64,000 nucleotides of DNA from Mercenaria mercenaria. Lineage: Eukaryota; Mollusca; Bivalvia; Venerida; Veneridae. A program made the translations under genes and the position numbers. The stretch is taken from positions 41,181,001-41,245,000 of the forward strand of contig NC_069378.1 of assembly GCF_021730395.1 (NCBI RefSeq), given 5' to 3'. Below, piece by piece: positions 44,201 through 59,200 of the stretch (within the stretch, counting starts at the first letter, position 1; each line of letters opens with the position of its first letter). The notes below the pieces were generated by a model, which did not search any database, was not told the DNA's origin, and was given only the letters and a program-made list of their open reading frames with translations.

Positions 44201-47200
44201 AGACCTTCCACCCTGAATAACAATCCGATTTGCTTTAATTTGTTCATGTATTGTAGGTTTACCTTCAAATTATCACACTTCAGGTGCTTCTTACATATTT
44301 TTGTGGCGTTACCGTGGCCCCATTTATTCGGAAAATTTAAAATACGCCTTGTTCTAGGTAAAGAGAATGTAACCAATGCAGCGAATAAATGCCCACCCGT
44401 GGATTAATTGAGAAAAGAGAATATCATCTTTAATGTGCGAATGTCTTAAATCATAACATCTAAAAATTAAGAGCGTGGTCCCATACTTTTGTATCGGATT
44501 TGATGATTATGTTACAGTGACTGTCATTAAACGTTTAACTTTTATTAAAATCTGTATTGTATTTTTATCTTCCATAACGTGTCAGCAGAACTGTGATTTT
44601 CCGTTAAACTCCAGTGATTAAACTTTCATGACATAAAAAGAATTCAAGTCGCGCTTGCAAATAAATATAAGCTAACGAACCTATCTTTTTAATGTCATGG
44701 TCGTTTAGTTTTAAAACATGCATGACATTTCGTTGTATTAAAAGAAATGATATTATGATTTTATATTTTTTTTTATTTCAGGACATACAAATATCAGACA
44801 CATGTATTTTGCCGTTTGCAAAGTGGTCAGGGGGTATAGCATATGACTCGTCTCTTATAGCTGCAAGCATTCTAGGATATATTGCCATGGTTCTGTTGAC
44901 GAATCATATATGGATACAAAGTCAAGATAGAATGGAAAATGGACATAGGTAAATTCATTATTATTCATAATTCTTATTCTAGTCACGATATCATTATGAC
45001 TTTATACGACAGATTAAACAAAACAATGTCATTTCTTTGACAACTCTGACCAATGTTATCTTTTAATTTTAATTACAAGTTACAATCTTAAAACCAATTG
45101 CATTGCCTGTAGTTTTAATAATGAGCAATAATGAAATCAATTTTGAAATACACGTATTTAACCTTTACTTCTTGTAACAAAAAGCAGAAATCATTCCTTT
45201 GTGCATATTTGTTACTCTGGCATTGCCCAATTTATATAATAAAATTTGATAGAATTATGATATGTATTATCCTGAAAATTACAGAATATTCATTGCACCT
45301 CTGTATTGCGGAGTGTTACTTGACCAGTCGCTCATTCTAAATAGAAGACGAACAGAAAATTGCACCGAATTAGAGGAAGAAGAAAATAAGGCATATACAT
45401 TTTATTTTACTTAATGTCACAAAGTAAATCCCAAGTAGAGTAATATATTGTGGAAATACCCTCGTTTGAAAAAAATATGATACAGTTACCAGTTCTTGTT
45501 TGTAGACCGTATATATACTTCTCAGATGAGAAAACATGTCTCTGTTCTCACTCAAGCTTACTGTTTTGACAAGTTCGTAGGCCTCTTCCTCCAGTTTGCA
45601 TGGATTCGTTTGTCAGCTATCACAATTGCAGTCTGTAAGCACCGTGTGGCGGTAATAGATACTTTCACTCGGTGTTGTTGTATATTCTGGTTCATTGGTT
45701 TATTTAATCCATTCAAACTATATGTAGAAGAAAAACATGGATTTATGGCGCCAGCAACCTCTGCCGTTATTAGCTACATCTGAAACTACTTTCAAAATGT
45801 ACTTTCTTCGATTAGTATTACACAACATAACTGTTAAAGTCTCAATTACTGTTCTACATTATTTATCTAGATAAAAGTTTCCATGTATTTACTCTAATAC
45901 CCAAATCACACACTAATTTCTTCACAAATCAATAGAATCATGAAACCTTTCTGCAACATTAATTAACATGTGCTGTATCAGTTCAGGTTCTTTTTTAACA
46001 TGGTCAGGATTTAACCGTTTTTCGAATGTATAGTCATTCGTACGTCAGTACTATGAAATTAAAACTTGTTTTTAGATAATGGTTTTTTGATTTCTTTTTA
46101 TAAATTTACGTTAGTGATCTCTCAAACATTTTGTGTAATATTAATATCATCATATTGCATATGCAATACGGCTCTTATATTTAATTACGAAGTAAATGTA
46201 GTAATTTATTTTGAATTTCCAGCCACAAAATGTGCATGAACAAATCAGGCCAAAATCGCACAAATCTATGATCTTTTATATCTTGAAAAAAATCAAAACT
46301 AGCAATATGGTATAGGTTTTTAACATGAAGATGACTATTATTTGTGTTATCGCCTCATTCAAGCCAGATATGAAATAAATCAATGGGTTATCTAGTACCT
46401 GAATACCTTTATAAGATATATGTTGTATAACGCTGTTTCAGGATAAACAAAACGCTGGTAAAGGACAGACAACAAAGATATATGTATGCGCCACAATGTG
46501 GCACGAGACGGTCAACGAAATGACACAGTTACTGAAATCTTTATTTAGGTAAAACTGTTGCTTGTTATAATTATGTATATAAATCCCTCAGAAACTATAC
46601 TGAACCAAAAAGAAAACCTATGCAATATCTTGTATGTACATGAACGTTTGCTCACTTTCTATGGATAATTATTTAATATTTAACTGATCAAGGAAGTTAA
46701 ATTAAATTTGAATTCTTAATAATCATAATAATACTGTTTTTGTTTCATCGATTATCTGACTTTCAGTGTATGCCTTTAATATTTATTAATGCTAAAGTCA
46801 GCCTTCTCGGTGAATTTACGTACCTTTAGATGATGTTTATAATATGACGGCTAACACATTGAAGAAGTTCATTTGAGCAAGTGCGTTGACAGTTACATGA
46901 TTACCCGTGTGTCAAGCTACATGTGGATGAGCATCATAGAAACCGCCCCCCCCCCCCCCCCCCCAAAAAAAAAAAAAAAAAAAAAACAGTGGGGCACTGC
47001 CTTAGAACGGACAGTGGCAAAACCACCACTGGGGAGTTTAAACCGGTTTATGATATATGTCTCAATTGGTTAAATATTAGCTGCTTGGGCACGTTTCCGG
47101 CATTTGAGATGTTTGGACGTCCTAAAAGTGATTGGTATTTGATATTTGTGTGTCAAGCTACACGTGGATGGGCATCATATTAAACAACAAGGGCATAACA

Positions 47201-50200
47201 TTGCTTCAGTTGAATGGCTTCAGCATTGAAAATGTCATTTACAGGCCTCAAGTACTTTTCGACATAGGATATCACTTAAGAAAATTACCCTACCCCCTTT
47301 AATCCGGTGCTTCTAGCAAAAGCCGCTGCAAACCATTCGCCTCTACAGCTGTATTTACTAGGCGGTCATTGTGCCCCTGAACGCAGTTTCATCGGAAAAC
47401 ATGACCATGTCCAAATCCCGACGACGCAAATGATGGTGTATAAGTGTCCAACGTGAAAACATGTCTGACGGACTGGTTGGTATAGTTTGCGAATAAACCT
47501 TACCTAGTATAGACGTCAACGTACTGCTATGGTCTATCTGACCCAGAAAGACTACACATACGTGAGTTCATACGGTGTTCATACTCTGATATCAACCAAG
47601 CGTCCTACTAACGTCATTTACAGGATTTTTCCCTTGCAGCATTCCTATGGATTCATTTTGCCCGGCTTCTGTTAATCGAGGAATTGTTGATACTTCAGAT
47701 TTCAGTTGTGAATAATTATATACATACAATATTCTCTCTCTACAGCGGCCCTCTGAACAACAATTCCCTCCTTGCAACAATACTTACTACCTTCTCTAAA
47801 ATATGCTTATTGTTCTATTTATTTTACATCTCTACAACAACTCCCTTCGGTCAACAACCAATTTTTCCGTCTACCAAAGGGCGTTGTTGTAGTGAGGCAG
47901 CACTGTATATGTATCATAGACGTTTACGTACAAACATCTAATGTTAAAATTTTATTTGACCTATTTTAAAATTTGAAACATGCTAGTTTTAACATCAATA
48001 TAAGATAAGTCGGTTGGTATTTCAATATGAATTCCATTATCTCGATGTTTTCCTTAACATTTAGATTAGACGAAGAAGTTCATGAACTTTGGTGCGAAGA
48101 GAAAATGTACCCAGACTCGGATCGCTTCAAGTTTGAAGGTAATACTTATCACTGAAATGTTAGCGTAATGTCTCATTTTTTACGGTTTACTGTTAGGACA
48201 GCTGTGTTATAAATGTACCCCTGTAATATTTCGAAATATATTGCACACTACTGCTATTTTCTCAGAGCAATAAGCTTAAAACGAGAAGAGGTAAATGCAT
48301 AAATTTGGTTAAAACTCCAAAAAGTGATACATTATAAAATTATTTATCACCTTATGCTGCATCGTTTATCAAAATTGATGCCGTCACAATATTTACTTTG
48401 GGTAAACATGAGAATAAAATGACGTTGCTTAGTACATGTAATTACACATTTTATGACATCATATTGTATTATTTGCCCCAATGAGTAAATAAACGAAACC
48501 GGTTGGCAAATATTTTAAATAAACCATGTAATGTTATTTATTTTTTCTTTATAATTAACTTGCTTCGGCACAGATTTTTACATTCATATACATAGTAGAA
48601 TGAACCGAACTGTAAAAATGAACCAGAGTAGAAACAACTATATTCAATAATGTCATGCTATTTAAACATCAAAGCTGCATACGTTTAATGTATTTTAATG
48701 ATCATGCATGGATCTTAGATCATACAGTAAGTCTCCCTTCATAATTTGTTTTTGAAAATTATAATGTTTTATACATTCGGATATAAAAACAGGGAAGAAC
48801 ATCCAACAGGGAAATCCACGTTCCAAAAACGCAGCCTCCCCAATGGCGTACACGATCAACACACACAGGCACGCGCACACGCACGCACGCACACACGCAA
48901 ACACACACACACACACACAAGGACAAAACAAACAAATACAGGAACACAGTGGGGCACTGCCTTGGAACGGTCAGTGGCAAAACCACCACAAGGGAGTTTA
49001 AACCGGTTTATGATATATGTCTTAGTTGGTTAAATATTAGCTGCCTTGGCACCTTTCCGACATTTGAGATGTTTGGACGTCCTAAAAAGGGTTTGGCATT
49101 TGATATTTGTGAAACTATTGGTACGAAACAAGAAAATAATGCACTTCTGAAAGATGGTCAGTAGATGGGTTCCCCATGCCGATTGTTTTATTGCTTTGGA
49201 CGTTATAACATCTCATAACGTTATTTTTCTGTTTTTATAAAATCTATATTATGCAAACATTATCCATTATACAAATGAAGAATAAACTGACAGTATAAAA
49301 TTCCGTCCGTTTTTAAGTGCACAATCAGTGAGGACACGGGTTGCCAAATCAGTTTTAGTAATATGTAAATAGAATCTAGAATCAAATGTGGTTGAGATTT
49401 TAAAAGCTTAGATAGAAAATAAAATGAGTATATTAATCTTGTAATACATTACAACTTGGTTGACCTAACTAAGGGCGAAATGTTGTCAGTTTTACTTAAG
49501 GCAATCAAAAACAAACCATTTAACTCGTCTCAATGTCATTAAAAACTTAAGGCCAGCATTTTTTTTTATTTTTCTATTTACGGGAGTGACGACTGTAATG
49601 TTTGATAAAAGCAAATAAAAATGAAAATCATTTTCTGTACTTTTATTAATTTTCATTTTATCCGCCGACTCCGTATTTTCATGAAAGTCAAAAATATTTT
49701 TTTACAGTATGGTTTATAGAGCCATTTGTTAATTGCACTCAATAGACGCTTACTATACCGGTTCCGGGTACCTGTATTGATTTTACTAGAAATGTATTTT
49801 CGAAGCCTGGATACAAATTTCGCTGAAAATGGCGTAAGAAAAGGAAACGCATGATTATTTCAAACTGAAAATTGTTAATTATATTACAAGACGTAATGAG
49901 GATTCATTTATTCAACGGTTAAATCTGGAAACATGTGTTACTGACATTGTTAACAGCCTAATCCCGGAAAACATACTGGTCACAAATGTATATGCGGACG
50001 AATCTGCCGTAGCTGCCAGCACAAAGATTTACATCCTGAAAAGTTTTGGGTTTGTTGTTGTTTTTTTTCTTTTACTTTCATTGTTCTTAATAAGAGCGTG
50101 TTTAATGAGGTAAAATATAATATATTTATGATAGAAGAATGCATTATCTTTCGGATATGTCCAGGAGTACAGATCCGTGCTTGAAGAAAAATATTGTATA

Positions 50201-53200
50201 GTGTATTTGGTGCACATTTTTATGGAACATGTAAACATTTAAGAAGGCTGATACCTATGAAATGTTTTGATTCAAGTTTCAGGTGAATATTAATTAATCT
50301 TAAATGATATTTTATTTGCAACAAAATTAAAGGTTATGAGTAAATAACATGCAAAATCCGGTAAAATGATGTCTGTACTCCTAGACAATCCCTTAAAAAT
50401 ACAGGCTTGTCGAAGAGATCCGTACTCAGACACTTTCGTGACTTAAGTGCTGGTAAAATTTCAAATGGAAACTGTATTTAGTGTAGGCAAGGCTTGACCA
50501 ACGTGTTTTCCTTCTGAATTAAAATTACATACAGGATATGAGGTACATCTAATCCATCTTTTATTATAAATTTTATAGCAACTGTTTATTATATCGATTT
50601 TCTAGAGAAGAGAAATTTTCGGTAAATTATTCATTTTTTTTCTGAACAGATGCAGGACTGTTAAGGTGAAATAATTAGCGACAGACCATGATGTACAAGG
50701 AGAGAAAGATGAAAATAATAATGTATTTGACGTTTTGATGATTGCTTCAAGAGAATATGATTATTATCCCACTTTACGGTTAGTAAACCCATAGTTTATT
50801 CAGTTTATATTAGGTTTGCTTTCAGCATCTGTCTGTGTCCGCTTTATTTCTATAATCCATCTCTTAAAATTTTCATTGTCCGATTTTAATGCAAAGCCAG
50901 AAGATTGAATCAGTGATTTATACTCAACTAAGATGTATATATAGCTGGCTCGTCCCACTCATTTAAAATTTTGTCTTTGACATACTCACCTGTTTGACAA
51001 AAAGAAGACAGCTACCAGTATAAAGATAGAACAGCTTTTTAATGATAGAGTTGATATCGATTGGAAAACATAAATGTACTTGTAATTTTTGGATTTATTT
51101 ATGTCATGAAATATCTTTAAACAGGGACGTAATCAGAAGGATAAATTGTTTAATGAAGTTGTCGGTTGGTTGAAAGAGAATTCCTGGGGTTTACTACCCA
51201 TCAAGCAAACACAAATACGTTGCCAGTTCCTTAACAGATTTCATCCGGTATATGAACCCGTTTGGAACGGACAGACTTCAGCAGAGGGACATTAAAATAC
51301 TGGATGATTTGAAACATTTAACTGGGTACAGACATCTCAAAGAGCAGACAGGTAAAAATATAATATCAGTAGAAAAAATAAGTTGTTGCTATTGATTTAT
51401 TGCTGAGGTCAAACTAACAGATCAAGAACATACTGGTTTTTCCACATGGTAGATATGTAACTATCTACTTCTTTATGAATGATCAGTATTAAATGGGTAC
51501 ATAAAGTTTCTAATAAAATGTATCTTTAATAATATTTTTTTTATTAATATCTAACATATTAAGAATGCAGTATAAAGTATAATCCATGCAATAGTGATGT
51601 GATGTTATATAGAAGTATAGCTGTACATGATACCCCTATAGAAATGATAGAATTCAATATTTCTGTTTTGAAACTTGATCTGGAGACTGTTGTAATAGGA
51701 TGTCACATCTGTCATGTTTCCGAAACCATTTATTCATGTTTTTTAAAAAAAAACAAATTGACAGCTTTGCAAGCAAAACATTGCATATGTCATAGAAAAT
51801 ACTTGAATGAATGGTAGAAGTATTTTAAGTGTGGTACATACAATGTAATATTCTTAATTGAATGAATAAATATTTAATGTTGCATTTTAAAAGTCTTTAC
51901 ATATTGCAGAACTCCAGAACATTGTTGATGCTCTGGTGGTGGACGTACGCAAATATCTCATATTTTGACTGGAATGAAAAAACGCCAAGGAAAATCATGG
52001 TAAGTCGGAACCAATTAGAGGTTTCCACGACAATTGGACATTGAAGACAATTGAAGCTGGGGAGGATACTGATAGGCAGTATAGGGCATTAGATAGGGTA
52101 TTAAATGAATGTACAATATACCAGATGGTTGACCTTGTCAAGTTTTAGTCTTCAGATAAGGAGGATAGAAAAATATGGCTCAACAATTTATCGGTATCTT
52201 GTAGTGTTAAACTTTATACATACACATATGGTAGTAACCTTGGTAATGTAATCATAATTTGGAAGATAAAAGCCATACTAGAAGACTGGAAGCCCAGTGA
52301 AAATGTAAGAATTATCATTTTGGTTAGAGACAGTATCATGACATTCTCCACAAGAAGAATGAGGAGATACTTTGTTGAAAAATACACCAAAAACTTCAAA
52401 TTGCAACCAGCTATATAGAGAAACATGTATCAGTTTCTTACAAAAGCCCTTTGAGTATACACCAAATGATGGTCAAGAAGATGCTATTGATGACAGACTT
52501 GTGAAGTACTTGCTTATAACAGAGGACTGTAAACTTATGTTTAATCTTAGGACGTACAATGGAAGGCCAAGTGATTCCAAGAATAAACCTTTTTGAGATG
52601 GTCTTTGTAAACTATTGGAAGAAAATACAACTGTTCATGCGAGAAGACTAAGTAATATACAGTATCTCCCTTTCGCGATATCTGTTGAAGACTTGAGAGA
52701 TAAAGTATTAGAGAAGTTACCACCAGGTACTCCATCCCCATCTCTTTCCTGGATAAGGCTGAATTTTCAACCAAGAAACCCATACCAGAAATTAGCTGCA
52801 AATTATACAGGAATGTCTAGATGACAAGGCTAACGTACATGTGGGCGAACCAGGCCACCCTGTGTCTACAGGGGTCCGATCTTATCATGTTGGTTTTGTT
52901 GCAAATGATGGTAAGATAGTTGCTTTGGAACATGACTTCCATTTGGCTGACGTTGTACCTTCAGTTTGTTTTCACGTTGACATCGAAGAGTCAGTGTGTG
53001 ATAGCTTTTACAGAAGGACTTTAAATTCAGTGAAAGATAAAGTGTTCGAAGCTTCATCAACTCTTTAGCATAGTACAGAGACTGCGAAGATTATAAGGAG
53101 ACATTACAGTGACAATGATGTCAATTCAAACCTCCCAATTATATGTAGATACACAGATAGTGGTCCAGATCACAGAACTACATACCAATAAGTATAGTTG

Positions 53201-56200
53201 TGCAGTCTCTTGTAGTTCATTGTTCTAGATTTGGATATGATTGTTGCAGTCAGGATTGCTCCTGCACAGAGCTATCATAACCCGGCCAAGCCTGTGATGA
53301 GCACACTTGACTTAGCTTTGCAAAATGTCTCACTGGAGAGGTCTAAAATGAATGCTGAGTTTGAATTGCAGGCAAAGTCATAAACTCCCTAAAAGCAATA
53401 AGAAATGCTGGTGTGAGAAACCCCGCATGAAAACAAGCCGTTATATCCTCCATGGAGTCAACCCTTTCCCTAATAAAAGGACGCTTTCGGAAATTAAGAT
53501 GGACTGGAGAGCATATCTTGGTCCACATTTCTGCAGCAACTGAATAAATTCAAGATTTGAGCAACCTCAATATAGCCATTGATCCGTCAGTGAGACTGAA
53601 AGATAACAAAACTTGGAAATCACCATTACTACAGGCATTTCTAGTCAGCCATGGAAGAAAGAGACACTATATGTTTCAGGTGTAAAAATTCTCAATGAGT
53701 ACCATCAGTTTAAGGTACATCCAAGAGTCCAGCTTTACAGTAAGTGCTACATAGGAAGAGTTCTTAATATTCTGATTTTTTGTCAAATCTATTTTAAAGT
53801 ATCAAATACTTCCAAAGTAAGCTCTCGTTTTCATTTTGTTTGCTAACACTTCAATGATTAAGAAAACTTTGAAACAGATCATGTTCACATGATATTTAAA
53901 CCGAACCACAAACTTTAACTTGTTATCTATTAAAAGCTGATTTCAAGGTCTGCTCTAAAGAGTTCTATTAGTCTTGATTGGAATGATTTGTTTCTTGTCT
54001 CCACAGCTGAAAAATGTTCATCCGAGACCTGTGGGTATTGTGTAATCAATCCACCAAGAATTCAAGACAACTTGTTCAAGGACCTTCACTTTGTCCCTGA
54101 TCCAGATGTTGAGTTTGACCAAATTTATGGCACTAAAACAAACGACTCTGTCCGTCCGAGCGCTTAAGAAAAGGAACAGAAGTCTGATAGGGAATAGCAG
54201 TTCGAGAACATTTTCAAGTTGGTTGTTGGTTAGTTTCTACTTAAAAAATGAGTACAATTAAATTTGGTTAAGGTATTTTATCCAATATTATTTAAGGTTC
54301 CGTAAGGCTTTAGATTTTATATTAAAAACAAATGATAAAGCTGTCAAAAAAGATGTTATGATGATTTAGAAAGGCACTACTTGAAATACTGCACATGAAC
54401 ATATACGGTGAGTTAGAGCTGTAATGGGGGGTACTCATAAATAGTTCATCAATAAAATATTATACTATGTTAATCAATATTCAAACTTCTGGCAAGAATT
54501 AAAGAAAGCAATTAATGAAAATATGATTTGACATGAAATTAAAATATTTTGTGTTCGTAATAAATAATATTGCAACCACATTATGAACAAAGGAATTATG
54601 AGCCTTTAAAATATGTCGAATATATTTGTCAGGCTTTTAAACAGTATTGGCAAAGAATAACTTGCTTTAAAATGCTTAGAAAATATTTAAAATGTTTACT
54701 TTATACTTGTGAGCTTTGAGTAATTTATCGCAATACACGTTTCAAACAATATTTAACACATGCTTTCAGGAAGAGTGAGAGGATTTGTTAGTAATACGTG
54801 AAAAGACTGTAGTAAAACTAGGGTTCTGTATAGTGCAGCAGAACCGTCAGCATCTGAATCTCATTCAGTAACTCGAGTAGAGGAGGAGTTGATCTACATA
54901 TGTGATGATCCCCTATTTCATGCTGGAATCTACAAAGATAAGATTATTGTTAAAGAGGGTCTTACATGCAGTTCTCCAATAGAGGCATCCTATTATGCAG
55001 GTATATTTTTCTTTCAACCTTTTAACCATTTATGTTTTACAAAGCTAATGGTATAGTAGTGCTGCAAACATGGGAATTTATTTAAAGTGGATGTTATCCA
55101 TTTGCCTGTCAGCAGCATCTTGATTTGATTTTGTTCAAACTTCTACTACAAACTACTGTCAAGAACACAAAACTATGGCATAATGTAGAGGAAGACATTA
55201 GAATTACTATTTAATATTTGCATTTGCTTACATTTGATATTGCTTTCTCAATGAAAAAAAAATGACATAAACTTTGAGGCATAGCCATTTAAGTTATGGC
55301 AGTTTTCCAGTCATAATTATTGAGGAAGATCGGGTTTCCTCCAGATATTTCTTCAGACACCAGATAAGAACCACCTATCTTCACTCAGCCACCAGTTAGC
55401 TTGCTTCATTTAATATTTGAAAGCATCGATTCTTAAAAGGAGTTCAACTGTAAGAAATCAAAAGCAAACAACTGAAAATAAAACACACATCTTAATAGTT
55501 CTGGTCCATTAGTTTAATACGTAACATGTAGTTTCTATTAATAAAAATCTCTTAAACAGGAAAGACAGTGCAGTTTGATGATGTATGCTTCTACTGTGGT
55601 GAAGTTGACAACTGCGAGATCAAAAGACTTCAGAAACAATATGGAATTGTGTGGCCTATTTGTGCTGCATGTAAGGCAGTTGAGCCTGTGAAAACCAGAA
55701 ATGCAATTAAAACAAAAAAGCGAAAGTGACAATTTGATATCATGCACTTCAGTGAAACTTAATGTCTTATAAATGAGACTCAAGACATTTTTTGTGATGC
55801 TGTTCGGCAGAATCTTTTGCGTGCTCATTGTGAAGTTGTACAGTTTTATAGTGTCAATTTAAATGTTGAAAAACTAAAGATATTACATTTTGAGCCCAAT
55901 GTTTTACAGAATCATTGTCAGATAAAGTTTAGACAGAAACACAGTGTGAAGTGGTAGAAGTGAAATTTAAATGTTGAAAAATGAAGATGTTTCGTTGTGA
56001 GCCTTATGTTTTACAGAATCAGTGTCATATAATGTTTAGACAGAAACACAGTGTGAAGTGGTAGAATTGAAATTTAAATGTTGAAAAATGAAGATGTTAC
56101 GTTGTGAGCCTTATGTTTTACAGATTCAGTGTCAAATTATGTTTAGACAGAAACACAGTGTGAAGTGGTAGAAGTGAAATTTATGTTAAAACTGACGATG

Positions 56201-59200
56201 TTACTTTTTCATGTTTGTGAGTCTGTAATATGTTTTCCAGAATAAGTGTAAAAAGTGCACTTTAATAGTAAAATTAAATGTTGAAAAACTGAAGATGTTA
56301 CTTTTGGAACTTTAATATGTTTTATAGAATCAGTGTGTTAGGTACACTTTAATAGTGAAATTTTATGTTGAAAAACTGAAGATGTGTGAAATCTATTTCA
56401 TTAATGAAATCAAAGTTTTTATCTGTGAAATTATTGTGAAAAAATCAATTGTGAAAAACTGGAGACCCCTCACCCTTTGTAGGCTTGGGACTGTCTAGGT
56501 GTTAGTAGGTGCGAGTACATATTAAATAGCTAAATAACACTACACTACGCTACACTATACACCAGGCGTGTTTAGTCTCTATTTTATTTCTATACAAATA
56601 AAAAGCATCGTGCATACAAGTTACACATTAAACTAACACTTTACTAAATGTGATATGGTACCTGATAGTTCAGAATAGTTTATTTATGATCAAAATCTTT
56701 ATTGTCTATGATTTACAAAAAAAAAACCCAAACCCTTTTTGTTGTTTTATTTCTATCTTTTTAATCAGCTCAAAATTGTGATTTTTATTTTTATTCTTAT
56801 TTGCCCTCCCCCCCCCCCCCCCCCCCCCACCCCACACACCCCAGAAAATAACAAAATGCTATCCTTAGTTATATTTTTATTTTTACATAGCGATGATAAA
56901 CACCTTTGAACTGTATTACTTTCGTAGAAATATTTCGTATGGTTCATTTACTATGCCTCACTCTTGAAATATAGACATTGCTTACAACTTATATTGAAAT
57001 CATTACAGGCGTATATCAACAAATAAAACAGTTGTACGTTGGAAGAAGCGGAAACTAGTTTGCTAATACTAGTGGCATATAGAAATATAGCATTGCTATT
57101 GCCAAAACGTATAAGCATACAAAGTTCTTTGCATAGATAAAAATGATGTCGATGTTTATGACTACTGAGGAATTGACGATTTCAATATGTCACTTAATTT
57201 ACAGCACACATACTGTTTGATGATGCATTTGAGACTAAAGACGGTACAAGCCGGGAGAACAGTTACGTAAAGGACCTTATCAAAACTATTGGTGTTGTCT
57301 ACGAGTAAGATTCATTTTAGTTTTTATACATATAAACACCATATCAAAGGGATCCTATAATGTTAACAATTTAATAGCTTCGGGTTAAGAAGACACCAAG
57401 CTTTTTAAGACTCGAATACGCTTACTGAATGATTATGTTGTTGCATCAAGTTATTCAAAAACCTTACATATGTATTATAAATTATCATGTCGTCTCGAGT
57501 TCACTCCACAAAAATCCGGTTTGTGCCTCGAAAACAGTAAAATCAAATATATGGGTGCATTTCGCTTCGAGTCGATCCGAGGAAAGACTAACATAAATCG
57601 TTTAATTTAGAAGGCGAAGTTCCTAAACGGCAAATGGCCGACTCGTCGCCACTTTGAAAATCGTTCTGTGATGGCGTAGTATGGGTTTTCTGCGCTGGTC
57701 TGTATTCACGACCACGAGCTACTTATATATATAAATATCACAAATGAAACGTGTACACGTTCGTACAATACTCCCCGTATATCATGTATCGTACATCTAC
57801 TATCGTGCTTGAAAAGTTCATCGATCGGTTATCGTATGCTTCGTTTTCGTATATCGTTCGTGGTGAGAACGTTGAGTGTAACAACTATGACAGCGTTGCG
57901 ACTGCTGTGACTTTATCTCCATAAACTCAGCCTTTATGAGTTAAAACCCAAAATAACAAATTTGAATGACTTTGTTTTTGAATGCAGATATCAGTATGGT
58001 TCAAACAGAAAAATGAAAAAGTATCCTGTATCAAAATGCAAAACACCATATGGAGGTAGAATAAAGTGGAAGTTTCCGTGTGACAATAATCGGCTGATAA
58101 TACACTTGAAAGATAAAGAAAAAATCCGACAGAGGAAGCGTTGGAGTCAAGTAATATTTGAATACATTACTTTCAGTTTTAACCAGAGAATATAGCGTAA
58201 GCTTTTCCTTTTTTTTGTACTCGAATTTTACTTTACAATTAAACCAAAATCCTTCTTATCAATTTAGCATAAATTTTAGAGACAAAATATATTGTGCAAT
58301 GCAAAATTTGCTTTAAGGGTTTTCTGTCATATCCATGAAAATTGGAATCGATATCATTGTCCTCTAAAATTAATAAACATGCTTATACAGGAATGGGTGT
58401 TTGTAATTTTGTTTCAGTAGACATAAAAAATACTTTACCTAGTCTTGTTTGATGTCAGTATTTTTTTATTAGATCCCACTTTTGTTTATGTTCTGTTTTG
58501 ATGGCATGTACGTGAACATACATACTTACATTTTATTCAGGTAATGTACATGTACTACCTGCTTTCATACAAGATGATTAGAAACAAAGAATCAGCTGAA
58601 AATACTTTCATTCTTGCTTTGGATGGAGATGTCGACTTCAAGCCTACTGCTTTGAGTCTTCTTATTGATAGAATGAAGCGTAATCGCAATGTTGCAGCTG
58701 CTTGTGGAAGAATACTTCCGGTTGGAACTGGTGAGGCTGCTTTGCTTTTTCACCTTGAAGTAGGTAATATAAGTGTTAGTATTTATTTATTTTGTTGGAT
58801 TTAACGTCGCACCGACACGTAAGTGTTAGTGTTTACCTAACTCATGCTATACAAGCAAGTACATATATGTGCTTGCTTGTTCACACTTGTTGAAATTTAA
58901 TGACATGTGATAAATATAAAATATGTTGGATTTGGTATGAAAGTCTTACTAGAATATCAAGTATATAAATATCGATGACACATGTAGCAAGTTGCTGATT
59001 GAATAACCATAAACTAAACAAAATAAACATTTTTCGCAGTTTAATAGGTTATAAAGATTTTAGAAAACATATGCCCCTTTCATATGTAAGTACCTTACAC
59101 CGTGCTTTCACTCAGTGTTGTTATATTTTCGAGTCAATGAGATCATGGAGAACATTTAGCTTTATTATGACAGTACTCTACCTAAGCCGGTGGTATGGGG

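Noticed and set aside
45496-45783. 95-residue open frame in a chitin synthase intron
   Set aside because: Cys-rich and hydrophobic but matches no chitin synthase region. Including it breaks the phase between 45390 and 46442.
48695-49033. Open frames of 76-95 residues across the CA repeat
   Set aside because: Microsatellite translation (Cys/Val and His/Thr runs).
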